This document shows positions 1 through 9,003 of a DNA stretch of 55,573 nucleotides, piece by piece (positions within the stretch are counted from its first letter, which is position 1; each line of letters opens with the position of its first letter). The stretch spans positions 1-55,573 of the forward strand of contig NZ_BALG01000161.1 of the NCBI RefSeq assembly GCF_000315235.1, read 5' to 3'. The position numbers were made by a program, and so were the translations under genes. Below the pieces are notes generated by a model that was not told where the DNA came from, made no database searches, and saw only the letters and a program-made list of their open reading frames with translations. The DNA is from Paenibacillus popilliae ATCC 14706. Its GTDB lineage: Bacteria; Bacillota; Bacilli; Paenibacillales; Paenibacillaceae.

Positions 1-50
1 GGAGGGTATAGAGAATGCCTTCCCATGCTGCCCGGAATGTATCCGCCCAT
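1..50 (-). CDS. 5' end of a gene after ybeY, possibly dgkA (partial)
   Basis: An ATG at position 50 follows a GAGGCGG ribosome binding site five bases upstream, and the frame (M-G-G-Y-I-P-G-S-M-G-R) stays open to the window edge. Nothing in these 16 residues is diagnostic. In Bacillus subtilis the gene after ybeY is dgkA (undecaprenol/diacylglycerol kinase), and the rest of this cluster keeps that order, so dgkA is the positional guess. A second in-frame ATG at 26 could also be the start. Confidence 0.4.
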   Translation of the reverse strand, partial: MGGYIPGSMGRHSLYP

Positions 51-60
51 GGCCGCCTCA

Positions 61-564
61 TTAGCGGATCAGCCCGACCCGGCCAAGAACCGCCGCCTGC
101 TTGTCCATCATCTCGCGCTCGCTCTTCTCGTCCTGATGCTCATAGCCAAGCAGATGAAGAAAGCCGTGCACGAACAAAAATCCGATTTCCCGTTCAAGTG
201 AATGCCCGTATTCCTCAGCCTGGGCCTGCGCGCGTTCAGTGGAAATGATAATGTCCCCGAGCAGATCATCGTCCAGGCCTTCCAGCTCGGCATCCTCTTC
301 CACTTCGTATAAGATGTCCATCTCTTCATCGGTCGATTCGCGCATCGCGAAGGACAGTACGTCCGTCGGGCGATCGATGCCGCGATACTCGCGGTTCAAC
401 GCATGGATAGCCGCGTCGTCGACGAAGGTGAGGGCAACCTCTCCTCCATCCACGCCTTCTGTTCGGGCCGCTTCTTGCAATATCCGCTCCAGCAGTTCGA
501 TAAGCGGCGGTTCAATTGAAAGCTTCACCTGCTCATTGTTCCACTCCAGCTTCACAGTGTGCAT
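61..564 (-). CDS. ybeY: Endoribonuclease YbeY (16S rRNA maturation)
   Basis: This is a zinc-dependent single-strand endoribonuclease of 167 residues involved in 16S rRNA 3' end maturation and ribosome quality control. The family signature is near the C-terminus: HGFLHLLGYEHQ, the H-x3-H-x5-H zinc triad. An earlier segment reads NREYRGIDRPTDVLSFAM, the conserved TDVLSF block. Length and layout match a complete family member. The ATG at 564 follows AAGGAG. It lies 32 bases downstream of pgpH in the same direction, the order seen in B. subtilis (phoH-yqfF-yqfG), so it is probably cotranscribed with phoH and pgpH. Confidence 0.97.
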   Translation of the reverse strand: MHTVKLEWNNEQVKLSIEPPLIELLERILQEAARTEGVDGGEVALTFVDDAAIHALNREYRGIDRPTDVLSFAMRESTDEEMDILYEVEEDAELEGLDDDLLGDIIISTERAQAQAEEYGHSLEREIGFLFVHGFLHLLGYEHQDEKSEREMMDKQAAVLGRVGLIR

Positions 565-596
565 GTTCCGTAATCTCCTTCATCACGCTCTACGAT

Positions 597-2966
597 TTAT
601 CGTCCCGTTCCGGATCCGGTTCCCGGCATGGCCGCCTGGTCGGACTGCACCTCGACAACCGCCTCAACCACCTGTTGCTGCTTCTTCTCGCCGGCGGCAG
701 CATCCGAAGCGGATTCCAGCGTGGTGCTGCTCTGCTTCGCCTTCGGATCGTCCGGATACTCAATGCGGGAATGGAATATCCCCATTACGGTCTGCTTCAG
801 CGAATGACCGATCATGTCCAGCTCGCGCAAGGTCAGATCGCATTCGTTGAATTGGTTGTCATCCAGACGGTCTTTAATGATTTTTTGAATCATCGATTCA
901 ATGTGCTCCACGGTCGGGTGGCGGAGCGAGCGGACCGCCGCTTCTACGCAATCGGCAATGCCGACGACGGCCGCTTCCTTCGATTGCGCCTTCGGCCCCG
1001 GATAACGGAAGTCATCTTCCGTAAAATCGGGCTCCTTGCCCTGCTCCTTGGCCAGCTTCAACGCCTTGAAATAGAAGTACTTCAAAAATGTCGTGCCATG
1101 ATGCTGCTCGGCAATATCCCGAATCGGCTTCGGAAGCTTGTAGTCCTTCAGCATCTCGGCTCCGTCGCGGGCATGCGCAACAATGATCGAAGTGCTCTGC
1201 TTCGGATCAATGAAATCATGCGGATTGTCCATATTCGTCTGATTCTCGATGAAATAACTTGGACGCTTCGTCTTGCCGATGTCATGATAAAACGCACCCA
1301 CGCGGCAGAGCAGCCCGTTGGCCCCGATCGCTTCGGCCGCCTGCTCGGCCAGATTCCCGACCATAACGCTGTGATGATACGTGCCCGGCGTCTCCGTCAG
1401 GAGCTTCCGCAGCAACGGATGGTTCGGGTTCGACAGCTCGACCAGCTTCAGTGCGGATAAAATGCCGAAGGTCACTTCGAAAAACGGCATCAGTCCCATC
1501 ACCAGAACCGCATTCAACAGTCCGCTGGCAAAGGCGAACGCCGCGGCGAGCATCGTCTCGCGCTGATTGAGCGCATCCCCGTTCAGCATGGACAGCGTCA
1601 GCACCGTCAAGCTGCCGAAGATGCATACCATAATGCCCGCCTTCAATATCGTTGAGCGCTGGCTCGCCCGGTGAATCGCGAATATCGCCGCATAGGATGT
1701 AACGAGGGCGAAAAATCCGAAATGGAAATCGAACAGCGCGCCCTGATGCGTATTCAAAATGATGCTGGCCACGACGCTCAGCACGACCGCGCTAATATAG
1801 GCGAGCGGCAGATCGATCAGAAGCGTAATCAGCATGACGCCCATGGCGACGGGTGCCGCGTAGCCGATATATATTGCGTCTTCCGTCTGTGAGTAAGCGA
1901 GAATATGAACAGCAATGATATTGATGGTGAAAATAAGCAGCAGCATCAGCAATTGAACATTGTTAAATTTGAAATGCGTATGGCTCGCCTGGCGCATGAA
2001 CATGAACAAGACGAGCGAGAACAGCGCCGACAGAAGCAATAGACCAAATTGCGGCCAATAATTGACTTCGGTCTTCAGCAGATCGTTCTCACGCAGCAGA
2101 TCATACATTTCTTGCGTAATGAGTTGGCCCTTTTTGACGAAAATATCGCCCTGCTTAATAAATACCGGCGGCGTATTCTCGCGCGCCTGAACCTTCGCTT
2201 CCTTCGTTGCTTCATCGTCATAGAACTTGTTCGGCGTAATGACGAGTCGGACCAGCTCCTGTACGACTTCGCGCGCCGAGCGCTTGTTCAGGGAGCTGGC
2301 GTTCACATATTCGGGCACCTTCGCCCTGGCGATCGCCGCTTCGGGCACCGCATCGCTCATCAGCTTCGATACGAGCTCCCGGGCGACCGATTTCATTTCC
2401 GTAATATCTTCCTTGGTCAGTCTCGCGATCTTGATATACGTTTCCTCGGGAATACGGTAGGTCTGCTCTTCGAGACGTTGGCTTATCTCCTCCAGCATCA
2501 CGCTGGAATAGGTGTTGGTATTCCGTCCCGTCGTCAGGAACTGGCGCACATGATCCTTCACCATCTCCGGAATTTCCCGGCGGAATACGTCCACCTTCTG
2601 GGAATAAGTGATCGACTCGTCCGAGTTCAACTGCTCGATCCGATCGAAAATGCTGTCTGACAGACGCTCGTTGCGCAAGGAAATGATATCGTAAATCGGC
2701 TGCACCCGTTCGGCTGCATAATCCTGGGCTTTGAGCGTCGCCTTCTTGTCCGGGATCTGAATCGGCGCGATAATGTCCTTCTCGCTTCGCACGTTGACCT
2801 CGATATCGAATTTCTCCGGCAGCACGCTCGGAGCCAGACTCATATAGAACAGCAGCGTGATGAGAAGAAACAAAAGAAGGCGTACGCCAACGCTGTATTT
2901 CCAACCGGACATATTCACTTGCCGGGCCGGCTTGCTTCCGTCTCCGGAACGATTTGTCTTTAGCAT
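597..2966 (-). CDS. pgpH: 7TM-HD cyclic-di-AMP phosphodiesterase PgpH
   Basis: This membrane phosphodiesterase hydrolyses c-di-AMP to pApA on the cytoplasmic face. The protein has about 789 residues. One N-terminal membrane segment (about residues 28-45) is followed by a large extracytoplasmic region. A block of hydrophobic segments (about 305-505, the 7TM part) comes next, then a C-terminal HD domain with ETPGTYHHSVMVGNLAEQAA and GAFYHDIGKTKRP. The HD residues that bind metal are present. I placed the start at the ATG at 2966, nine bases after GAGAGGG; a TTG at 2975 is also in frame but would abut the ribosome binding site. The gene sits 15 bases after phoH. Equivalent to B. subtilis yqfF. 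Confidence 0.95.
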   Translation of the reverse strand: MLKTNRSGDGSKPARQVNMSGWKYSVGVRLLLFLLITLLFYMSLAPSVLPEKFDIEVNVRSEKDIIAPIQIPDKKATLKAQDYAAERVQPIYDIISLRNERLSDSIFDRIEQLNSDESITYSQKVDVFRREIPEMVKDHVRQFLTTGRNTNTYSSVMLEEISQRLEEQTYRIPEETYIKIARLTKEDITEMKSVARELVSKLMSDAVPEAAIARAKVPEYVNASSLNKRSAREVVQELVRLVITPNKFYDDEATKEAKVQARENTPPVFIKQGDIFVKKGQLITQEMYDLLRENDLLKTEVNYWPQFGLLLLSALFSLVLFMFMRQASHTHFKFNNVQLLMLLLIFTINIIAVHILAYSQTEDAIYIGYAAPVAMGVMLITLLIDLPLAYISAVVLSVVASIILNTHQGALFDFHFGFFALVTSYAAIFAIHRASQRSTILKAGIMVCIFGSLTVLTLSMLNGDALNQRETMLAAAFAFASGLLNAVLVMGLMPFFEVTFGILSALKLVELSNPNHPLLRKLLTETPGTYHHSVMVGNLAEQAAEAIGANGLLCRVGAFYHDIGKTKRPSYFIENQTNMDNPHDFIDPKQSTSIIVAHARDGAEMLKDYKLPKPIRDIAEQHHGTTFLKYFYFKALKLAKEQGKEPDFTEDDFRYPGPKAQSKEAAVVGIADCVEAAVRSLRHPTVEHIESMIQKIIKDRLDDNQFNECDLTLRELDMIGHSLKQTVMGIFHSRIEYPDDPKAKQSSTTLESASDAAAGEKKQQQVVEAVVEVQSDQAAMPGTGSGTGR

Positions 2967-2981
2967 AGAGAACAACCCTCT

Positions 2982-3950
2982 CTATCCTTGGTTTTCGCTA
3001 TCCTTCTGATAAGCTGTAATCATTTTCTGCACTAAGGAGTGACGAACGACATCCTGCTCGGCAAAGTGCACAAAGCCGATTTCTTCAATCTCATGCAAAA
3101 TATGAGTTGCTTCCACCAGGCCCGAGCGCTTGCCGCGCGGCAGATCGATCTGGGTGATGTCTCCGGTGATGACCATCTTCGAGCCGAATCCGAGCCGCGT
3201 CAGGAACATCTTCATCTGCTCGGGCGTCGTATTTTGGGCCTCGTCCAAAATAATGAACGCGTCATCAAGCGTGCGGCCGCGCATGTAAGCAAGCGGCGCG
3301 ACCTCGATCAGTCCCCGTTCCAATGCTTTCCCGACTTGATCAAGGCCCATGACGTCGTACAGCGCATCATAGAGCGGCCGCAAATACGGATCCACCTTCT
3401 CTTGTAAATCCCCCGGAAGGAAGCCCAGATTCTCGCCCGCCTCTACGGCCGGGCGGGTTAATACAATCCGCTTGACCGCTCCTTCCTTCAGCGCCATCAC
3501 CGCCAGGACGACGGCCAAATACGTCTTGCCTGTCCCGGCCGGGCCGATGCCGAACACGATATCCTTCTTCTTAATAGTGGATACATAATGCCGCTGCCCA
3601 ATCGTCTTCACCCGTATCGGCTTGCCCCGATACGTATGGGCAATCTCGCCTTTGAACAGATCGAGCAGTTCGTGGACTTTCCAATCTTGCGCCAAATCGA
3701 GGGCGTATTGAATATCGCGTTCGGACAGAGTGATATTGTTCCGCACGAGCTCCAGCAGAACTTCAAATAGCTGCTGCAGCTTCTCAACTTCCATCGCCAT
3801 CCCCGAAATAGAAATCTCCGCATCCCGCGACATGACGTTCGCGTCCGTGCCGCTCTGAATCAGGCGCAGGTACTTGTCCTGCGGGCCGAAGAGAGCCAGT
3901 CCCTCGGCCACGTTCTGCAGTGTAAGCTTGACAATTGTTGGTTGCGTCAA
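2982..3950 (-). CDS. phoH: PhoH-family ATPase
   Basis: A cytoplasmic PhoH-like P-loop ATPase of 322 residues with an N-terminal KH-like region. Walker A reads GIGPAGTGKTYLAVVLA and the Walker B region reads AFIILDEAQNTT, followed by MVITGDITQIDLPRGKRSGL, which is typical of PhoH and of SF1-helicase-like folds. The exact role is unsettled; its fixed place between yqfD and pgpH/ybeY suggests RNA or ribosome metabolism (inference from context). The start codon is TTG at 3950 after AAGGAGACTGAG. No separate promoter is evident, so it is probably read from the floA/yqfC direction. Confidence 0.95.
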   Translation of the reverse strand: MTQPTIVKLTLQNVAEGLALFGPQDKYLRLIQSGTDANVMSRDAEISISGMAMEVEKLQQLFEVLLELVRNNITLSERDIQYALDLAQDWKVHELLDLFKGEIAHTYRGKPIRVKTIGQRHYVSTIKKKDIVFGIGPAGTGKTYLAVVLAVMALKEGAVKRIVLTRPAVEAGENLGFLPGDLQEKVDPYLRPLYDALYDVMGLDQVGKALERGLIEVAPLAYMRGRTLDDAFIILDEAQNTTPEQMKMFLTRLGFGSKMVITGDITQIDLPRGKRSGLVEATHILHEIEEIGFVHFAEQDVVRHSLVQKMITAYQKDSENQG

Positions 3951-3976
3951 AAAATCTCAGTCTCCTTAAACGTTCA

Positions 3977-5218
3977 TTATCCTCTCGCTTGTGGAGGCGC
4001 CGCTTTTTCATCCTGCCCGCCCGGATCCGGCTGTGCCTGCGGAACAATCGGCAATTCTTCCGCAATCGACTGCTCCACTTCAAAAAGCACCTTCATGACC
4101 ACTTTACCATTGTCCGCCTTCTGATGCAAAATTTTTTCCTCATGAATGCGCGCATCGAGACCGTTCTTGGCCAGTACATCGGAGCGCGCCTCCTGCAGCC
4201 CCGCAAGTAAAGCCTCCTGCTCGCTTCGCTCCTCCGAGATGATATGGGCTTCCTTCAGCACCTCTGTCTGTGAGCCGAACGGCAGCACCCAATGCCTCCA
4301 TTGCAGCCGCTTCACTTTCACGATCGTCTCATAGCTGTCGAACGGAATGCCGCCGTAGCCGGCGATCTGCAGACGCCTGTCCCCTGCTGTAACATAACGA
4401 AGCTCCTTCTGCTTTCCGGTATATACTTTACGCTTGGTGACAAGGGGGACAGCGACGTCATATTCATGCCATACGAGCGCCCGCACCTCTCCCTTGGCCG
4501 CCACCGTGCTCGGCAACTCCTCGGTTCCGATTTGTCCCGAGATGAGAATATCGCCCTTCTTGACCCGGGAATGCTGCCTGACGGCCGGACGGCCACGTTC
4601 TGCGATAATATGTGTTATCATCCCGTCTGTCTTGGCCACAAGATGGCGAGGGTTAACAAGCTCCCTATTTTCAGGCAGGGTCGATTCCACGACATGAATC
4701 CGGATTGTTGTCCCGTTCCGCTCAATGCCAATCCACGAGACGCCCTTGATCTGCGTATTCATTGCCTTGGAGACGACGTCCGGATCGCGGAGCCGGAAGG
4801 TCCATTGGAACGGGTAAATTCCCTGCTGTCTCGCCTGCTTCAGTACTTCCTCCGTCGCAATGCGAACATTGCCCGTTACCTCGATGCTCCAGACGAGGGA
4901 AGACAGCATGTACAATCCGAGCAAAAAAAGAATGCCGCCTACGACAAAGAACTTCCGTCGGCGGATGCGTACGATGAAGAATGGAAAGCCAGAGCGCTGC
5001 TCCACATGAATGCGGCAGCCTGTCTTCTTCAACAGTGGGCGAAGGCGAAAGTAGCCGCTGACCAGCAAATAACATTCCGCCCGATCGTCCGGGAGACGCC
5101 GGATATCCCAAATTCGAATTTGTTGAAGGGCGGCGGCATTGATAAAGGCTTCGATGTTGTCGCCGTGCAGACTGGTACGGACATAGCCGCGCAGGCGGGC
5201 AAATGAAGGAGCTTTCAC
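3977..5218 (-). CDS. yqfD: Sporulation protein YqfD
   Basis: A sporulation membrane protein of 413 residues. It has a short cytoplasmic N-terminal domain, one membrane segment at about residues 93-112 (FFVVGGILFLLGLYMLSSLV), and a large outer part with a POTRA-like region (WSIEVTGNVRIATEEVL). The start is a GTG at 5218 that overlaps the stop of yqfC (GTGA), behind a GGGGGG run, so the two are translationally coupled. A longer reading of the same frame upstream only shadows yqfC. The C-terminal tail is rich in Pro, Gln and Ala. In B. subtilis the pair is expressed in the mother cell under SigE; no SigE promoter was identified here. Confidence 0.93.
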   Translation of the reverse strand: MKAPSFARLRGYVRTSLHGDNIEAFINAAALQQIRIWDIRRLPDDRAECYLLVSGYFRLRPLLKKTGCRIHVEQRSGFPFFIVRIRRRKFFVVGGILFLLGLYMLSSLVWSIEVTGNVRIATEEVLKQARQQGIYPFQWTFRLRDPDVVSKAMNTQIKGVSWIGIERNGTTIRIHVVESTLPENRELVNPRHLVAKTDGMITHIIAERGRPAVRQHSRVKKGDILISGQIGTEELPSTVAAKGEVRALVWHEYDVAVPLVTKRKVYTGKQKELRYVTAGDRRLQIAGYGGIPFDSYETIVKVKRLQWRHWVLPFGSQTEVLKEAHIISEERSEQEALLAGLQEARSDVLAKNGLDARIHEEKILHQKADNGKVVMKVLFEVEQSIAEELPIVPQAQPDPGGQDEKAAPPQARG

Positions 5219-5508
5219 GACGTTCCCCCCGTTCCATGATACTTGATATCGTTGATAACGCCCTCGATACAGATTTCCTCCGTATAGATGGCGTGAATCG
5301 TCAAGTCCGTTCCGTACACTTCCAATTGACCCGCTGCCAAGGCGAGACGCATATGCTGATCGGAGAAGTGAAGAATGCCCTGATGGTTCTCTACGACCAG
5401 CTTGTGATTGCCGGTCATGACCAGACGGGGCATATCCGCGATCATATCCTGCGGCAGATCGAACCAATTTACGGACCACTGGCGCAATTTGCGGGCAATG
5501 CGGCTCAT
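5215..5508 (-). CDS. yqfC: Sporulation protein YqfC
   Basis: A 97-residue protein that matches the YqfC family by size, place and sequence (SRIARKLRQWSVNWFDLP at the start, DMPRLVMTGNHKLVVENHQG in the first half). The family has a short beta-rich fold and accompanies YqfD in spore formers; its molecular role is not known. It overlaps yqfD by four bases. The ATG at 5508 follows GGAAGGGGG. The gap of about 340 bases on its upstream side, with a terminator of the floA operon, implies that yqfC starts its own transcription unit running through phoH, pgpH and ybeY. Confidence 0.93.
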   Translation of the reverse strand: MSRIARKLRQWSVNWFDLPQDMIADMPRLVMTGNHKLVVENHQGILHFSDQHMRLALAAGQLEVYGTDLTIHAIYTEEICIEGVINDIKYHGTGGTS

Positions 5509-5621
5509 TTTGGCAAAGGCCCCCTTCCTGTACTTTACAACCTATGCGCAACAAGACCGGATTATGAAATAGAGGGGACGGAGAAACGAACAGCCGTCAG
5601 CGGGAATGTCCGACGGTGGAG

Positions 5622-5755
5622 GCGCGTTGCTGGGCTAGGGGGGCGTTGCTCCATTGAGGAGCGCGCTGCGGCGGTTAAGGAGCATTGCTCCATTGGGGGG
5701 CTATTGCGGTCGCTTAGGACACTGTTCTCTGGGGAACGCGTTGCTGCCGACCTGC
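5622..5755. repeat. Short imperfect direct repeats around GCGTTGCTCC
   Basis: A ten- to fourteen-base unit recurs: GCGTTGCTGG at about 5624, GCGTTGCTCCATTG at 5643, GCATTGCTCCATTG at 5682 and GCGTTGCTGCC at about 5742. Each is followed by G-rich sequence, and some copies form small CTCCATTGAGGAG-type dyads. The block fills the gap between yqfC and the terminator of the gene at 5851 and has no convincing reading frame. It may be a small intergenic repeat family. Confidence 0.5.
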
Positions 5756-5778
5756 GCACTTCCTTGCTGCAGGGATCT

Positions 5779-5838
5779 AAAAAAGCCAGGCCCGCGAAGA
5801 TTCGTACGGTGTTCCGCAACAACATCCCCGTGGGCCTG
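5779..5838 (-). terminator. Rho-independent terminator after the floA gene set
   Basis: On the minus strand CAGGCCCACG pairs with CGCGGGCCTG (one mismatch), with a loop of about 32 bases, followed by GCTTTTTTAG. It lies 13 bases past the stop of the gene at 5851, as expected for the end of the nfeD-floA unit. The long loop makes it less typical. Confidence 0.65.
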
Positions 5839-5850
5839 AAGAACAATAGC

Positions 5851-6345
5851 TCAGAAAGAGCGGCGGCCATAAGGCCGTTTCGCCCGCGGCGGTCCCAGAA
5901 TTTCGGACCACAGCACGCCCTTCAGCGCCTCCTCCGGGCGAATCGCGACAGAAGCTGCAGCGGCAGATTCCTTTTTGCTTGACTCCGCATGCCGCGGGGC
6001 GCTAGCCGGACGCACCGAAGGCTTCATTGCCGCAATTCTCTCTTCCAGGGCAATGCTATCCATCTCGTGTGAAGCATATCCTTGCGGGAGACCAGCTTGC
6101 GAGCTGCGCTCCTCCCCTGCATAGACCGGATAGGACCGCTCCTCTTCCCGCATGTCATCGGGATCGTGGTCGCGATCGTCCGGTTCGGAGCCCGGCCGGT
6201 GCCCCGCCGTATCGCCGCCGAAGCTCGGCATCCGATTGGCTCGCTTGTTGTCCTTCCGCAAGATGGAGAACACAAATCCGATCAGAATGACGGCCAAAAA
6301 TGGATTGTTCAACAGAAAACCCAATACCTTTTCGAAGATATCCAT
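5851..6345 (-). CDS. Small membrane-anchored protein in the yqfB position
   Basis: A protein of 164 residues with one N-terminal membrane segment (about residues 7-29, VLGFLLNNPFLAVILIGFVF) and a charged, low-complexity cytoplasmic part rich in Glu, Ser, Arg and Pro. The tail reads KGVLWSEILGPPRAKRPYG. I do not recognise a domain. It starts ten bases after the floA stop and so is cotranscribed with it. It lies where B. subtilis has yqfB, but I cannot show homology. Being tied to floA, it may act at the membrane with flotillin assemblies (inference only). Confidence 0.75.
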   Translation of the reverse strand: MDIFEKVLGFLLNNPFLAVILIGFVFSILRKDNKRANRMPSFGGDTAGHRPGSEPDDRDHDPDDMREEERSYPVYAGEERSSQAGLPQGYASHEMDSIALEERIAAMKPSVRPASAPRHAESSKKESAAAASVAIRPEEALKGVLWSEILGPPRAKRPYGRRSF

Positions 6346-6355
6346 CGCTTATCGC

Positions 6356-7351
6356 CTAACTTTCCGATTTGTTGTGGTTGCCGTTCTCCCCCATTTTGCC
6401 GAGCGAGCCGCGCATATGGGTGTCGGCTTCGATATTTTTCATGTTCATGTAATCCATGACCCCGAGCTTGCCTGTGCGAAGAGCATCCGCCATCGCGAGC
6501 GGAACCTCGGATTCGGATTGAACGACGCGGGCACGCATCTCGATGACGCGGGCCTTCATCTCCTGCTCTTCCGCGACCGCCATCGCCCGGCGCTCTTCCG
6601 CCTTCGCCTGAGCGATGCGCTTGTCAGCTTCCGCTTGCTCGGTCTGCAGATGCGCGCCGATGTTCTTGCCTACGTCGATATCGGCGATATCGATGGACAA
6701 AATCTCAAATGCGGTACCGGCGTCAAGGCCTTTGCCGAGCACGGTGCGGGAAATAAGATCCGGATTCTCGAGAACATCCTTGTGCGAGTCGCTTGAGCCA
6801 ACCGTTGTAACGATACCTTCGCCAACACGGGCGATAATCGTCTCTTCCCCAGCGCCCCCGACGAGACGATCGATATTGGCTCGAACCGTAACGCGGGCAC
6901 GAACCTTGACCTCAATCCCGTCCTTCGCTACGGCGGCGACGATCGGCGTCTCGATGACACGCGGGTTTACGCTCATTTGCACGGCCTGCAGAACGTCCCG
7001 GCCCGCCAAGTCAATCGCGGCGGCACGCTCGAATTCGAGGTTGATGTTGGCCCGTTGCGCAGCGATAAGGGCGTTGACAACCCGGTCAACATTACCTCCG
7101 GCAAGGTAATGGCTCTCCAGTTGGTTGATGGACAGTCCAAGCCCCGCCTTCGTCGCCTTGATCATCGGATTGACGATCCGGCTTGGGGTGACCCGGCGCA
7201 GACGCATCGCTACGAGCGTAATAATGCCGATGCGTACTCCGGATGCAACAGCGGATATCCAGAGCATGACCGGGAAAAAGCTGAAAAACACACTTAGAGC
7301 GATAACAATAATCGCCCCAATGAACAGGGTGCTGACAATCGTTGGATCCAT
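6356..7351 (-). CDS. floA: Flotillin-like protein FloA
   Basis: Membrane scaffold protein that organises functional membrane microdomains. It has 331 residues, with an N-terminal membrane hairpin (about residues 5-52). A long SPFH/PHB-type region follows ([40 protein letters not shown]). A coiled Ala/Glu-rich segment ([20 protein letters not shown]) comes next, then a short polar tail. The sequence is typical of YqfA/FloA of Bacillales. The NfeD-family gene just upstream is its usual partner; in B. subtilis yqeZ-yqfA-yqfB form one operon. Confidence 0.97.
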   Translation of the reverse strand: MDPTIVSTLFIGAIIVIALSVFFSFFPVMLWISAVASGVRIGIITLVAMRLRRVTPSRIVNPMIKATKAGLGLSINQLESHYLAGGNVDRVVNALIAAQRANINLEFERAAAIDLAGRDVLQAVQMSVNPRVIETPIVAAVAKDGIEVKVRARVTVRANIDRLVGGAGEETIIARVGEGIVTTVGSSDSHKDVLENPDLISRTVLGKGLDAGTAFEILSIDIADIDVGKNIGAHLQTEQAEADKRIAQAKAEERRAMAVAEEQEMKARVIEMRARVVQSESEVPLAMADALRTGKLGVMDYMNMKNIEADTHMRGSLGKMGENGNHNKSES

Positions 7352-7483
7352 ACGCAGTCAAACCTCCAATTGGAATAAGTTAATGCGGCTGCCCTATCGG
7401 CAGTCGATTCTTTTCAACATTGCAAAATTCGATGCCGAATAGCTTCCTTCGTGATCAAAAGCGGACTTTGTAAACCTCCTTTT

Positions 7484-8857
7484 TCAAGAACCTTCCTGCG
7501 GGCTGACAACAATGCGCGCCCCCTCCGTCATCACGACGACGACCAACTCATCCTTTCCGATAAAAGCGCCGTCTGTGACAACGTCATATTTATTTCCGCC
7601 CAGCAGGATGGTCCCCGCCGGACGAAGCGGCGTAAGCGCCTTCCCGACCATGCCGATCAGCTCCGTATTATCAGCGGTCGATACAAAGCCTTGATCCGTC
7701 GTAAGTGCATCCTTGAGGATGAACCGGTTCCAGATGCCGCGATGCTTGAAGACGCGGGCAATAATGATAACGACGACGACGGCCGCGACGAAGGCGATGC
7801 CCAAGGACATGAGCGCGTTCCCCGTATTATAGGCCGCGCGGACGACCCCGGAAATCAAGCTGATCGCACCTAGAATGCCGAGAATTCCGAAGCTTGGAAT
7901 AAACATCTCCAGCGCCAGCAGCACTAACCCAATTAGCAGCAATACGATGGTCTCCACCCCCGCCAGTCCGGCAATAAAATGGCCAAAAAAGTATAAACCG
8001 AATCCAATGACGCCCAGAACGCCCGGAACCCCGAAACCTGGCACGATCAGTTCAATCGCCACGCCCGCGATACCGAGGAATAGCAACAGCGCTGCAATCG
8101 CCGGAGTTACGATATAGGAAGCGACTCGTTCCGCTGCCGAGGGCTCGATGCGAACGATTTGTGCGCCGTCGAGCTTCATACGGGCCAGCAAATCTTGCAC
8201 GGAAGAAGCTTCATATTCCAAATATCCAGCCCGCTTCGCCTCATTGACGCTGAGGGACAGAACCTCTCCCGGCTGTTTCGTGCGGTTCAGTTGCGGAAGC
8301 TCCACCTTGGCCTGCAGATCCGCCATCGCCGTAGCGACGTCCGTATCCCGGCCGTTCTTCTCCGCAGCCGATACCATCTTACTGACCCACAGCGCGACGG
8401 CCTTCGGATCATCCACATAGTTGTGAGAAGAATCGACCAGCGCGGCAGAGCCGATAGCACTTCCCGGGGTCATTGCGATCTCGTTCGCGCTGAGCGCCAG
8501 GAAGATCCCCGCCGAAGCCGCCTTGCCGTGAACGAGCACTACCGTGCGGGCAGGGCTCTCGATCATCCGCTGACTAAGCTCCATCGCTACATCTACATAT
8601 CCTCCGGGAGTGTCCATTTCGAAAATGACCGCTTCCGGCTGAAGCTGCTCCGCCTCCTCAAGCGCACGGAACAGGAAGGACTTCATGACCGGGTCGACCG
8701 TTCCCCTGATTGGAATAACGACTGCGCTGCCCTTGCCCGCCTCTCCCTCGGCCTGAACCGGCGAGACAGCGGTTCCCAGCATGCCGAACAGAACGGACGC
8801 GGTCATCAGCCACAGGATGCCTGTAGCTGCAAATCGATGCTTGAACAGGTGTTTCAT
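7484..8857 (-). CDS. NfeD-family membrane-bound serine protease (YqeZ type)
   Basis: A protein of 457 residues. A signal or membrane segment at residues 14-36 is followed by a ClpP-class serine protease domain (VVIPIRGTVDP, FEMDTPGGYVDVAMELSQRM, HGKAASAGIFLALSANEI). The Ser in SAG and a downstream Lys are the likely catalytic dyad. Four to six membrane helices follow (about 235-365), then a C-terminal NfeD OB-fold domain (LIGMVGKALTPLRPAGTILL). Such proteins partner flotillins in membrane quality control. The ATG at 8857 follows GGGAAGGGGG. It lies 132 bases upstream of floA. Confidence 0.93.
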   Translation of the reverse strand: MKHLFKHRFAATGILWLMTASVLFGMLGTAVSPVQAEGEAGKGSAVVIPIRGTVDPVMKSFLFRALEEAEQLQPEAVIFEMDTPGGYVDVAMELSQRMIESPARTVVLVHGKAASAGIFLALSANEIAMTPGSAIGSAALVDSSHNYVDDPKAVALWVSKMVSAAEKNGRDTDVATAMADLQAKVELPQLNRTKQPGEVLSLSVNEAKRAGYLEYEASSVQDLLARMKLDGAQIVRIEPSAAERVASYIVTPAIAALLLFLGIAGVAIELIVPGFGVPGVLGVIGFGLYFFGHFIAGLAGVETIVLLLIGLVLLALEMFIPSFGILGILGAISLISGVVRAAYNTGNALMSLGIAFVAAVVVVIIIARVFKHRGIWNRFILKDALTTDQGFVSTADNTELIGMVGKALTPLRPAGTILLGGNKYDVVTDGAFIGKDELVVVVMTEGARIVVSPQEGS

Positions 8858-8939
8858 CTCTCTAGTATACCCCCTTCCCTATTCATCAGTCTATACAGTA
8901 ATACGTTACATCCTTCCGTCCGTTCCAGGAAATCGCTAG

Positions 8940-8975
8940 AAAAAAACACTCCCTTTCGTGAAAAGGAGTGTTTTT
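8940..8975 (-). terminator. Terminator after yqeY (bidirectional hairpin)
   Basis: AAAAACACTCC pairs perfectly with GGAGTGTTTTT around a loop of about 12 bases. The hairpin stands 28 bases past the yqeY stop on the minus strand and would end the rpsU-yqeY transcript. Because of the A and T tracts on both sides it can work in both directions. Confidence 0.88.
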
Positions 8976-9003
8976 ATTCGTTGCATAAGGCTCTCAAAGA
9001 CGC

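Noticed and set aside
3977-5554. A 525-codon frame that would make YqfD much longer at its N-terminus
   Set aside because: The extra part is yqfC read in another frame; YqfD starts at the GTG at 5218 overlapping the yqfC stop.
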